Assembly (NCBI RefSeq): GCF_001182785.1
Contig: NZ_CP012099.1
Span: 5,206,501-5,270,500, forward strand
Length of the DNA stretch: 64,000 nt
Source of the DNA: Bacillus thuringiensis
GTDB lineage: Bacteria > Bacillota > Bacilli > Bacillales > Bacillaceae_G
Direction of reading: 5' to 3'
Shown in pieces: positions 17,878 through 26,519 of the stretch. Positions within the stretch are counted from its first letter, which is position 1; the number at the start of each line of letters is the position of its first letter. The translations under genes and the position numbers were made by a program. The notes beneath the pieces were generated by a model that was given only the letters and a program-made list of their open reading frames with translations, did not search any database and was not told the origin of the DNA.

Positions 17878-20556
17878 ATGACTTCAGAAGTAAATAAAAG
17901 AACATTTTTCACTAAAAGCACACTTATTATTATTCCATTATTAATAATATGTGCATTTGCTTTTCATTACTTTTTCCTAAAATCAGACAGTGTATTTTCT
18001 AGTACGGGAGATGCATTATCACAATTCAGTTTCTTTACATTCCTTTTACAACACGCATTTAAAGATGGGAATTTATTTTGGTCTTGGGATTATGGATTAG
18101 GTGGAGATTTATTCGGAGAATTTAGTTATTACTATAGTACAGCACCATTTTTCTGGCTTACACTTCTACTTCCTAAACTAAATTTTGACCAAATCTTTGA
18201 GATGAAGCTATATATGAGTATTTTAAAAAGTACATTAGCGATGTTATTCATGTATGGTTCTTTACGTTATCACAATAAAACTATTTTTTCTTCTTTCATT
18301 TCTGCCATTATATATGGAGGATGTGTAACTTTCATTCGCCATTCTTTATTATGGGATTTCATGGCAGATGCTATAGTGTTTTTACCTTTAGTAATATGGG
18401 GATTAGATAAATATATTTTAGAGCGAAAAAAGGGATTATTCCTGTTTGCAACAGCACTTATGCTTGCATCAAATTTCTATTTCGCTTTCATTACTAGTAT
18501 TTTTATCTATATTTATGCCTTTTTCCAATATTTCGCTACACAGCAGAACAAAACAATTAAAACATTTATAATTTATTATATTAGAATTGCTTTTCTATAT
18601 GCTTTATCACTAGGTTTATCTGCTGTTTGCTTTATACCATCTGTAAATGGTGTATTTAGTTCCGATCGACTCGCTACAAAATTTACTATACCGTTATTTT
18701 TTGAAGATACGTTTTATAAAAACTTAATGGAAAGTATCTTTTTCATTAATAATACAGAGGATTATCAGCTTGCATTCCCTGTTTTCATCCTCTTCCTTAT
18801 TACTAGCGCGCTTCTAATACGCAATAAACTTGTCACAAATAAATTGCTCTTTACTGGGTTTATGTTAGTGCTATATATGCTTCCATATACGTATTCCGTA
18901 TTTAATGGCTTTTCTGCTATGCAATACAGATGGTTTTACTTATTTGCATTTGTGGTTGCGCAAACTGTCGCCTACATTCTAGATTGGATGCTGCTCCACA
19001 AAAAGAATGTCAATTCTTTAATAGGTCCTTTGCTAGCAACAGCATTATTTATTTACGCATTCTATAGAAAAGTAAATATAAACGCACAGCCGCTACAAAC
19101 GATTGATAAAATTTTAATTTGCACTACTGTATTATCTATTATTACAATATTACTATGGCGCTATTTATCAAAAGTAGCCTTACAATGTTTCATTGTATTA
19201 AATGTACTCGTCAATGTAATATTTATTAATTACTTCTATTCAGATTTTGCTCTTAGTAAACACTTTAATCAAGCAGGCGTGACAAAAGAATCATTACATG
19301 GGCCAGGTCTTGATAATAAGGATGAAATTGACGCAATTCGTTATATACAAAATCAAGATAAAGATTTTTATCGAATTATCAATCCAAACAATAATTATAA
19401 AAATACGCCGATGTTGCAAGGTTATCATGGTACAAGTACTTATCAAAGCTTAGTCAATTATCATGTTCATGACTTTATGAAGAATAAGTACAATGTTTTT
19501 CAAGGATATGATAGCCCATCTATGTTCTTCCAGTTAGATAAACGATTATTCCTTGAGAACATGCTAGGGGTAAAATATTATGTACTAAGTGAAGGTGCTA
19601 ATAAAACCGAAATTCCTTATGGCTATACGCATTTACAACAAGTAGGTCCTTACAACATTTATAAAAATGAATTTGCACTACCATTAGGCTATGTATACGA
19701 AGCTGGAATAAGTAATGAAGAATTTTCAAAACTTAATTTTGCTGAGAAAGATCAACTTTTATTAGATGCTGTAGTTGTAAATGATGTTGGAAGTCTTCCA
19801 TTAAAACAATTTAATACAAAACAGCTAGATTCAAAACAAATTAAGATTAATGCAAATAAAATGAAGTGGGAAAATATAGAGAAAGAGAAAGATATACTCA
19901 CTGTTCATGAAAATGGGCGTATAATAGTACCTATTGATAATAACGATATGTTAGGTGATCTTCTTGTTGAAATTAAAATTAGAAATATAAACAAGGAATC
20001 ATTTGGAGTTACTGTGAATGACAAATCTATGATAAAAGGTAATGAGGATGGAGCTTATGCTTATCCGTTAGAAAGATTTGTTTACAACTTAGGAAAAGAT
20101 GCGAAGCCAACCGAGCTAATCATTTCTATTCCTACTCCTGGTCAATATGAGTTGAAAGACTTACAAATCAACAGTACTAACTATCAGACTGTCCCTAAAA
20201 AAGTAAATACTTTAAAAGAAAATAGTCTACAAAACATTTACTATGAAGGTAACTCCTTAAAAGGTGAGATTAATTCCAATAAGGATGGATTACTATATTT
20301 ATCGGTACCGTATAGTAAAGGATGGTCAATAAAAGTTGACGGTAAAGAAACGGAATTTACGAAGGCTAATTCCGCCTTTATTGGCGTTCCTATTTCTAAA
20401 GGGCAACATGTAGTTGAAATGAAATACGTCACACCTTATTTCAAAATGGGTCTCGTTATTTCTATCATTTCATTTATCATTTGCATCTCGCTTCTAGTTC
20501 TTGGAGATACGAAAAGATATTCAAAATTAAAAAATCGTTTTAAAAAAAGTTATTAA
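17878..20556 (+). CDS. yfhO: YfhO-family membrane glycosyltransferase
   Basis: An 892-aa protein. The N-terminal half carries about 12-13 membrane helices, beginning after residue 12. An extracellular domain covers about residues 460-860, and a final helix (MGLVISIISFIICISLLVLG) lies near the C-terminus. Lumenal loop 1 has FSSTGDALSQFSFF, with the acidic residue expected of GT-C enzymes. The C-terminal domain contains a beta-sandwich with LSVPYSKGWSIKVDGKETEF. B. subtilis and S. aureus YfhO work with CsbB to glycosylate lipoteichoic acid. ATG 17878 lies 12 bases after AAGGAGG. The csbB-like gene follows 83 bases downstream. Confidence 0.85.
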   Translation: MTSEVNKRTFFTKSTLIIIPLLIICAFAFHYFFLKSDSVFSSTGDALSQFSFFTFLLQHAFKDGNLFWSWDYGLGGDLFGEFSYYYSTAPFFWLTLLLPKLNFDQIFEMKLYMSILKSTLAMLFMYGSLRYHNKTIFSSFISAIIYGGCVTFIRHSLLWDFMADAIVFLPLVIWGLDKYILERKKGLFLFATALMLASNFYFAFITSIFIYIYAFFQYFATQQNKTIKTFIIYYIRIAFLYALSLGLSAVCFIPSVNGVFSSDRLATKFTIPLFFEDTFYKNLMESIFFINNTEDYQLAFPVFILFLITSALLIRNKLVTNKLLFTGFMLVLYMLPYTYSVFNGFSAMQYRWFYLFAFVVAQTVAYILDWMLLHKKNVNSLIGPLLATALFIYAFYRKVNINAQPLQTIDKILICTTVLSIITILLWRYLSKVALQCFIVLNVLVNVIFINYFYSDFALSKHFNQAGVTKESLHGPGLDNKDEIDAIRYIQNQDKDFYRIINPNNNYKNTPMLQGYHGTSTYQSLVNYHVHDFMKNKYNVFQGYDSPSMFFQLDKRLFLENMLGVKYYVLSEGANKTEIPYGYTHLQQVGPYNIYKNEFALPLGYVYEAGISNEEFSKLNFAEKDQLLLDAVVVNDVGSLPLKQFNTKQLDSKQIKINANKMKWENIEKEKDILTVHENGRIIVPIDNNDMLGDLLVEIKIRNINKESFGVTVNDKSMIKGNEDGAYAYPLERFVYNLGKDAKPTELIISIPTPGQYELKDLQINSTNYQTVPKKVNTLKENSLQNIYYEGNSLKGEINSNKDGLLYLSVPYSKGWSIKVDGKETEFTKANSAFIGVPISKGQHVVEMKYVTPYFKMGLVISIISFIICISLLVLGDTKRYSKLKNRFKKSY

Positions 20557-20564
20557 AATGAAGT

Positions 20565-20602
20565 GAAGTAAAAGTTGAAGATGATTGCTTCACTTTTACT
20601 TC
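20565..20602 (+). repeat. Hairpin between yfhO-like and csbB-like genes
   Basis: GAAGTAAAAGT (20565-20575) and ACTTTTACTTC (20592-20602) form an 11-bp stem with a 16-base loop. It lacks a long T-run, so it may be an mRNA processing or attenuation hairpin between the two genes rather than a full terminator. Confidence 0.65.
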
Positions 20603-20639
20603 ATGCCCAGTTTAAAATTACACCTAAGGAGGTCCTAAC

Positions 20640-21578
20640 ATGACCCTTTCAATAGTAGTACCATGCTACAATGAGGAAAAGGTGCTTCGTGCCTTTTATT
20701 CAGAGACTTCTCTTGAAATTCATAAATTAACTACCGATTATGAATTTGTTTTTGTTAATGATGGTAGTAAAGATGATACCTTAAATATTTTACGTGATTT
20801 AGCTAGTGCAGATTCATCGGTACACTATATATCGTTTAGTCGAAACTTCGGAAAAGAAGCTGCAATGTTAGCAGGTTTAAAATATGCTACAGGCGATGCA
20901 ATCGTTATTATGGATGCTGACTTACAACACCCTCCTACATTAATAAAAGAACTGTTAGAAGGATATAACGACGGCTACGACCAAGTCATTGCAAAAAGGA
21001 CAAGAACTGGTGATTCACCCGTTCGCTCTTTCATCTCTCGTCTTTACTATAAAGTAATGAATAAATTTGTAGATATTGAATTAGTAGATGGTATTGGTGA
21101 CTTTAGACTTTTAAGCCGAAGAGCAGTGGATTCTTTAGTATCTTTAAGTGAATACAACCGATTTTCGAAGGGCTTATTCTCTTGGATTGGTTATAACGAA
21201 TTAATCATTGAATATGAAAATGTATTACGTTCTGATGGAGAAAGTAAATGGACCTTCTCGAAATTATTAAATTACGGAATTGATGGTGTAATTTCATTCA
21301 ATAATAAACCGTTACGTCTATCTATATATCTTGGATTACTAACAACCATTTTTGGACTTTTATATGTAATCACTACGTTCGTTCAAATCATCCTTGGTGG
21401 TGTGGAAGTTCCTGGTTACTTTACTCTCATTTCCGCTATACTATTTATTGGCGGTATTCAACTCATATTCCTAGGGGTTATTGGTGAATATATCGGTCGT
21501 ATTTATTATGAAACAAAACGTAGACCACATTTTATTGTAGCTGAAAAGAAAGTTAGTGAAGTTAAACAAAAGGCATAA
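20640..21578 (+). CDS. csbB: GT2 polyprenyl-phosphate glycosyltransferase, CsbB/GtrB type
   Basis: A 312-aa enzyme with a cytoplasmic GT-A domain (LSIVVPCYNEEKVL, VNDGSKDDT, MDADLQHPP motifs) and two C-terminal membrane helices at about 232-255 and 263-290, the GtrB/CsbB design. It charges undecaprenyl phosphate with a single sugar; in S. aureus and B. subtilis, CsbB makes C55-P-GlcNAc used by YfhO. The ATG follows AAGGAGG. The adjacent YfhO-like gene supports an LTA glycosylation module. The sugar here is inferred, not shown. Confidence 0.88.
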   Translation: MTLSIVVPCYNEEKVLRAFYSETSLEIHKLTTDYEFVFVNDGSKDDTLNILRDLASADSSVHYISFSRNFGKEAAMLAGLKYATGDAIVIMDADLQHPPTLIKELLEGYNDGYDQVIAKRTRTGDSPVRSFISRLYYKVMNKFVDIELVDGIGDFRLLSRRAVDSLVSLSEYNRFSKGLFSWIGYNELIIEYENVLRSDGESKWTFSKLLNYGIDGVISFNNKPLRLSIYLGLLTTIFGLLYVITTFVQIILGGVEVPGYFTLISAILFIGGIQLIFLGVIGEYIGRIYYETKRRPHFIVAEKKVSEVKQKA

Positions 21579-21616
21579 CAAAAAAGTTACTTCTATAGGT
21601 AGAAGTAACTTTTTTA
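21579..21616. terminator. Bidirectional terminator
   Basis: AAAAAAGTTACTTCTA and TAGAAGTAACTTTTTT arms form a strong stem directly after the csbB-like gene, convergent with the SDR gene. Confidence 0.88.
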
Positions 21617-21627
21617 TATCCTAACAT

Positions 21628-22566
21628 TTACACACCCTTTTTTTGCATAGATATAATCATTTCTTTTAGCCCATTATAATACGAAGTTTTTGGTATCTCC
21701 CCGATACACCTCTCATATTTCTCCCCGCTTAATACAACTGGTTTTTCCGTCAAATATAGCATTTCCACAAATTCTTTCATCTGCTTATCAAACATACCAA
21801 TGAACTGGATCATTCCTCTTTTTACAGCTATTATTCGTTTGGTATATCCCGTTAATTCCCGTATGTGTTGAATCATTTCCTCACCTGTAATGACACCATA
21901 ACCTGGTATGTTCCAATTTTGTCCATAGGCCTCATCATGTGAAGCTAATTCAACCATCGCTTTTGCACCATCTGGTGTAAAAATATATTCACGGGCAATC
22001 TTTTTATCTCCAACAAAGCTAGACATTTTATTTGCAAGTATTCCCTTTAATGTATGATGGACAAGTGTATTTTCTGCATTTGGACCATAAAAGTCTGGGA
22101 AATGAGCAATAAACATTCGTACATTAGCTTGTTTTGCCATCTCTTCAAGTTGTAAACGAATCTTCCCTTTCTTTGTTTGTGGTCTCTTTTTAGCATCTTC
22201 TTTTACAAGCCCTTCCCCTTGCCTTCCATACGCATAAATATTATCAACTATTCCTAGTTTGATACCGTAATGTTTCGATACCTCTAATATGTTTATTAAT
22301 AATTTCTCTTGTTGTTTCTCCCAATCTGAATACGGAATATTTACAGCATGAAATATAATATCAACATCTTTAGCAGCATTCATTATATCCTCTTGTATAA
22401 ATACGTCGCCTGCTACAACTTCTACATGTTTGTTCCCAGAAAATAATGCACCTAATCTCTCCTTATTTCTTGCAAAAGCAACTACATGAATCCCTCGGTC
22501 ACATAATTCGTTTACAATTGCATAACCCATTGAACCAGAAGCACCTAATACTAAAGCCTTTTTCAT
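21628..22566 (-). CDS. SDR/NAD(P)-dependent epimerase-dehydratase family protein
   Basis: A 312-aa Rossmann protein starting MKKALVLGASGSMGYAIV, with a GASGSMG dinucleotide-binding motif near residue 9. A YAYGRQGEG segment occupies the place where extended SDRs carry the catalytic Tyr. It ends in a SAM-like C-terminal domain typical of extended SDR or NmrA proteins. The ATG at 22566 follows GGGAGGGG and is preferred over an upstream in-frame start. It lies directly downstream of a TetR regulator, and a copy of the motif seen at the TetR promoter overlaps its leader, so it is probably part of that regulon. Substrate unknown. Confidence 0.8.
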   Translation of the reverse strand: MKKALVLGASGSMGYAIVNELCDRGIHVVAFARNKERLGALFSGNKHVEVVAGDVFIQEDIMNAAKDVDIIFHAVNIPYSDWEKQQEKLLINILEVSKHYGIKLGIVDNIYAYGRQGEGLVKEDAKKRPQTKKGKIRLQLEEMAKQANVRMFIAHFPDFYGPNAENTLVHHTLKGILANKMSSFVGDKKIAREYIFTPDGAKAMVELASHDEAYGQNWNIPGYGVITGEEMIQHIRELTGYTKRIIAVKRGMIQFIGMFDKQMKEFVEMLYLTEKPVVLSGEKYERCIGEIPKTSYYNGLKEMIISMQKKGV

Positions 22567-22586
22567 TATAAATCCCCTCCCAAAAT

Positions 22587-22606
22587 AATTAACCACCGTT
22601 CAATTA
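22587..22606. promoter_or_regulatory. Candidate TetR operator upstream of SDR gene
   Basis: AATTAACCACCGTTCAATTA lies between the tetR stop and the SDR ribosome site. It differs by one base from the 23219-23238 copy at the tetR promoter. Its half-sites are imperfectly palindromic (TTAACC/GTTCAA). Confidence 0.65.
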
Positions 22607-22625
22607 ATGTTAAAAAGAAAATCAC

Positions 22626-23198
22626 TTACATAAGAAGCGATTTTGAAATAAACTCTACATGTACTTTAGCCAAACCTTGTAGTTCTTCAAACGTTTGACC
22701 ACTTCTGCAATAATGTGCTACAAATCCATGTAATGATAAAAAAACAGACCATATTATCATCGCATTTAATTTCCCATCACATAAAGAAGAAATAACCTTC
22801 GCAAATTTTTCATAGCTAACATTAGGACTATTTGCCAAACACTCTTTTAATTCGGCATCTTTAATTAAAAACATAATTTCATAATGACTCTGATTTCTTA
22901 GACCAAATTCAATAAAACCGAATAAAACTGCTCTTAGTTGCTCTTCTCTCGATAATTTTTGATTACAAATTTCATCTAACTTTTTATTTAATAATTGAAA
23001 ATCCTGTTCCACCATTGCGTAAAATAGCTCTGCTTTGTTTTTAAAATGATAATAAATCGAACCATGGCTATATCCAAGTTCTGTTGCAATTTTGCGCATT
23101 GAAGTATGTTGATATCCTTGTGCTATAAATAGCCCCCTAGCTACATTCATAATCATTTCTCTTGTTAGTTCTTGTTTAACTGCTTTCCTTGGCGACAT
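22626..23198 (-). CDS. TetR/AcrR family transcriptional regulator
   Basis: A 190-aa repressor with an N-terminal helix-turn-helix (residues about 14-60: MIMNVARGLFIAQGYQHTSM followed by KIATELGYSHGSIYYHFKNKAELF). The C-terminal ligand domain does not match a named subfamily. The start ATG follows GAGGTATGAA. Its own promoter carries a 20-bp element that recurs before the SDR gene downstream, suggesting autoregulation and control of that gene by one ligand. Confidence 0.9.
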   Translation of the reverse strand: MSPRKAVKQELTREMIMNVARGLFIAQGYQHTSMRKIATELGYSHGSIYYHFKNKAELFYAMVEQDFQLLNKKLDEICNQKLSREEQLRAVLFGFIEFGLRNQSHYEIMFLIKDAELKECLANSPNVSYEKFAKVISSLCDGKLNAMIIWSVFLSLHGFVAHYCRSGQTFEELQGLAKVHVEFISKSLLM

Positions 23199-23218
23199 AT
23201 TTCATACCTCACACATTT

Positions 23219-23267
23219 AATTAACCACTGTTCAATTATATTATATATTTTCAGAAAATTAATGCAA
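23219..23267 (-). promoter_or_regulatory. tetR promoter with operator motif
   Basis: On the minus strand TTGCAT (23267-23262), 16 bp, TATAAT (23245-23240) form a sigma-A promoter. AATTAACCACTGTTCAATTA (23219-23238) lies at the transcription start, matching 19 of 20 bases of the copy at 22587. Occupancy there would block initiation. Confidence 0.65.
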
Positions 23268-23367
23268 CCCTTTTTTTGAAAAAATATACATTTTGAAATG
23301 ATGGCATTATATGAAAGAATTTAGTATCATGATTCAAGGTACTATTTCAAGTTGGACGGAGGATACT

Positions 23368-24921
23368 ATGAGCTTATTAACAGTTGAAAAATTAGGACAT
23401 ACATTTGGCGATCGTACATTATTTAAAGATGTATCTATGCGATTATTAGCAGGTGAGCACGTTGGATTAGTTGGTGCAAACGGTGTTGGTAAATCAACAT
23501 TCATGAATATCATTACTGGTCAGCTTATTCATGACGAAGGTCGTGTAGAATGGACACCAGGCACACATTACGGTTACTTAGATCAGCATACGGTTTTAAC
23601 ACCTGGACGTACAATTCGTGACGTACTAGCGGATGCATTTTTACCGTTATTCGAAAAGGAAACAGCTTTAAATGAAGTTACAGAAAAAATGGGAACTGCT
23701 ACACCAGAAGAACTAGAAGAACTTCTTGAACAAATGGCAGAAATACAAGATGCACTTGAAGCAGGCGGTTTCTATTTACTAGATATGAAAATTGAAGAGG
23801 CTGCACGTGGTCTTGGAATTGATGCTATTGGTTTAGATCGTGATGTTTCAGCACTAAGTGGTGGACAACGTACAAAAGTATTGCTTGCAAAGCTATTACT
23901 TGAACAACCAGAAGTGTTATTGCTTGATGAACCTACTAACTATTTAGACGTTGAACATATTCATTGGTTAACAACTTATTTAAAAGAATATCCACATGCA
24001 TTCTTATTAATTTCTCATGATACAGAATTTATGAACAAATGTGTTGATGTTATTTTCCATCTAGAATTCACAAAAATGACGCGCTATACAGCGACATATG
24101 AAAAATTCCTAGAACTAGCAGAAATCAATAAAAATCAACATATAAACGCTTATGAAAAGCAGCGTGAGTTTATCAAAAAGCAAGAAGACTTCATTGCAAA
24201 GAACAAGGCTCGTTATTCAACGACAGGTCGTGCAAAGAGTCGTCAAAAACAACTTGATCGTATGGAACTTATTGATCGTCCGGAAACAGCAATTAAACCT
24301 GAATTCTCATTTAAAGAAAGTCGTGCAAGTAGTCGCTTCGTCTTTGAAGGTGAAAATGTAGAAATCGGATATACACATCCGCTACTACCAAAGCTATCAA
24401 TGACAATTGAGCGTGGTGAAAAAATTGCTATTGTTGGATGTAATGGTGTTGGTAAATCAACGTTACTAAAAACAATCTTAGGTAAAATTAAACCTTTAAA
24501 CGGTAAAACAAGTCTTGGTGACTTCTTAGAGCCTGCATACTTTGAGCAAGAAGTTAAAGCTGATAATATAACACCAATTGATGATGTATGGAATACATTC
24601 CCTGGCCTAGACCAACATCAAATTCGTGCGATGTTAGCAAAATGCGGATTAAAAAATGAACATATTTCTCGCCCATTAAGTCAATTAAGTGGTGGAGAAC
24701 AAGCAAAAGTTCGTTTATGTAAGTTAATGGGTGAAGAAAGTAACTGGCTACTATTTGATGAGCCGACAAACCATCTTGATGTTACAGCAAAAGAAGAACT
24801 TAAGAAGGCTATGAAAGCATATAAAGGAACAATTCTCCTTGTATGTCACGAACCGGAATTCTATGAAGATTGGATCACAAAGGTTTGGGATGTTGAAAAA
24901 TGGTCAGAAAAAAATAACTAA
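23368..24921 (+). CDS. ABC-F family ATPase (YfmM-like)
   Basis: A 517-aa soluble protein with two ATP-binding cassettes and no membrane segment. Walker A motifs are GANGVGKST (about residue 37) and GCNGVGKST (about 357). Signature motifs are LSGGQRTK and LSGGEQAK. Walker B motifs are each followed by DEPTN. The charged linker between them contains the ABC-F interdomain region. ABC-F proteins act on the ribosome. The N-terminus MSLLTVEKLGHTFGDRTLFK matches B. subtilis YfmM. The ATG at 23368 follows ACGGAGGA; an in-frame ATG at 23311 has no such site. Antibiotic protection is possible, but housekeeping is more likely. Confidence 0.92.
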   Translation: MSLLTVEKLGHTFGDRTLFKDVSMRLLAGEHVGLVGANGVGKSTFMNIITGQLIHDEGRVEWTPGTHYGYLDQHTVLTPGRTIRDVLADAFLPLFEKETALNEVTEKMGTATPEELEELLEQMAEIQDALEAGGFYLLDMKIEEAARGLGIDAIGLDRDVSALSGGQRTKVLLAKLLLEQPEVLLLDEPTNYLDVEHIHWLTTYLKEYPHAFLLISHDTEFMNKCVDVIFHLEFTKMTRYTATYEKFLELAEINKNQHINAYEKQREFIKKQEDFIAKNKARYSTTGRAKSRQKQLDRMELIDRPETAIKPEFSFKESRASSRFVFEGENVEIGYTHPLLPKLSMTIERGEKIAIVGCNGVGKSTLLKTILGKIKPLNGKTSLGDFLEPAYFEQEVKADNITPIDDVWNTFPGLDQHQIRAMLAKCGLKNEHISRPLSQLSGGEQAKVRLCKLMGEESNWLLFDEPTNHLDVTAKEELKKAMKAYKGTILLVCHEPEFYEDWITKVWDVEKWSEKNN

Positions 24922-24940
24922 ATTATTTCATATTGGTAAA

Positions 24941-24980
24941 AAAGCCGTTCCTAAAAATATTTAGGGACGGCCTTTTTTTA
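24941..24980 (+). terminator. Terminator of the ABC-F gene
   Basis: GCCGTTCCTAAA and TTTAGGGACGGC pair (with one G-T) across a short loop, followed by seven T residues. Confidence 0.9.
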
Positions 24981-25112
24981 TAAACAAGGATTTTTTATAT
25001 CTCCCACAATATAAAAAATTAAATATGTTAATCATATCCTAGTTTTTTAATTATTACATTTCAATGATATTTTTGGTATTATTTAGATAAAATAGGAAAG
25101 GAATTAATTGAA

Positions 25113-26507
25113 ATGGTATTTAGTAACCTTGTCTTTTTATGTTTATTTTTACCTGCCGTACTCTTAATTTATTATGCTGTACGCAAAGAACTACAAAATA
25201 TAGTTTTATTATTTTTTAGTTTAGTATTTTATGCTTGGGGCGAACCCATTTATGTTTTCCTAATGCTGTTCTCTATCCTTGTTAACTATTGGTTTGGGAT
25301 TTTATTAGGGAATAGTCGCTTCACAAATGGTCAAAGAAAATTATTACTAACGTTTGCAATTGTAATGAATACCGCTATTTTAGGATATTTTAAATATGCA
25401 AACTTTTTAGTAGATAATATTAACTCTATCTTACATACCAATATTGTTCTTGAAAAAATACCTTTACCAATTGGTATTTCATTTTTCACGTTCCATGCGA
25501 TGAGTTATATTATCGATATTTATAAGAAAAAAGTCGATGCTCAACGAAATATCTTTGATTTGGCCTTATACTTTACTGTATTTCCACAGTTAGTAGCAGG
25601 ACCAATTGTTCGTTATAATACAATTTCTCATCAATTACACGAGCGAACTGTTGATGCCGACAAATTCTCTGAAGGTGTCCGCCGATTTATTATTGGTTTA
25701 GGTAAAAAAGTTTTAATCGCTAACCAATTAGGTGTTATAGCCGATGAGATCTTCGCAATGAATCCTTCTGATATGAGTGTATCATTAGCTTGGATGGGAG
25801 CCATTGCCTATACGCTACAAATTTACTTTGATTTTTCTGGATATAGTGACATGGCAATTGGATTAGGAAAGATGTTTGGATTTGATTTTCTAGAAAACTT
25901 TAATTATCCATATATCTCAAAATCCATTTCTGAATTTTGGCGTCGTTGGCATATTTCGCTCGGTTCTTGGTTCCGTGATTATGTCTATATTCCACTTGGA
26001 GGAAATCGCGTTACAACTTGGAAAGTTTATCGTAACCTCTTCATTGTATGGGGACTAACCGGTTTTTGGCATGGTGCTAGTTGGACCTTTATGATTTGGG
26101 GTATTTATTATGGAGTTCTAATTGCACTTGAAAAAGCTGGACTCGAAAACCTACTTCAAAAATTATGGAGTCCTCTTCAACATATTTACGTGATGTTTTT
26201 AGTTATTATTGGATGGGTGTTTTTCCGTGCAGATAACTTCAGTTATTGCTTTGAATTCCTAAAATCCATGTTCGGATTTAACGGTCCGTTAACAGATATT
26301 AACAGTTACTTCTATATAATGAATTATTGGGGAATTTTCTTATTAGCTATTATTACTGCAGCACCCGTATTCCCATGGTTACAAAAAATGTTATCGACAA
26401 AAAGATTTGCTGTTTTATCGCCAGTATATTATTTAAGTATTCTAGTCATTGTTTTAGTATTCCTAACAAATGCAACTTATAATCCATTTATTTATTTCCG
26501 TTTTTAA
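25113..26507 (+). CDS. patA: MBOAT family O-acetyltransferase, PatA/AlgI-like
   Basis: A 464-aa membrane-bound O-acyltransferase with about 10-12 helices. It has the MBOAT core: WRRWHISLGSWFRDYVYIPLGG near residue 275 (split by the family's conserved turn) and GFWHGASWTF with the putative catalytic His at about 320. It moves acetyl groups across the membrane for transfer to wall glycans. The partner gene starts 12 bases after its stop, the PatA/PatB arrangement known in the B. cereus group, where these proteins acetylate peptidoglycan or the secondary wall polysaccharide. Which of the two paralogous pairs this is cannot be decided from sequence alone. Confidence 0.88.
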   Translation: MVFSNLVFLCLFLPAVLLIYYAVRKELQNIVLLFFSLVFYAWGEPIYVFLMLFSILVNYWFGILLGNSRFTNGQRKLLLTFAIVMNTAILGYFKYANFLVDNINSILHTNIVLEKIPLPIGISFFTFHAMSYIIDIYKKKVDAQRNIFDLALYFTVFPQLVAGPIVRYNTISHQLHERTVDADKFSEGVRRFIIGLGKKVLIANQLGVIADEIFAMNPSDMSVSLAWMGAIAYTLQIYFDFSGYSDMAIGLGKMFGFDFLENFNYPYISKSISEFWRRWHISLGSWFRDYVYIPLGGNRVTTWKVYRNLFIVWGLTGFWHGASWTFMIWGIYYGVLIALEKAGLENLLQKLWSPLQHIYVMFLVIIGWVFFRADNFSYCFEFLKSMFGFNGPLTDINSYFYIMNYWGIFLLAIITAAPVFPWLQKMLSTKRFAVLSPVYYLSILVIVLVFLTNATYNPFIYFRF

Positions 26508-26519
26508 AGGAGGTTCACT

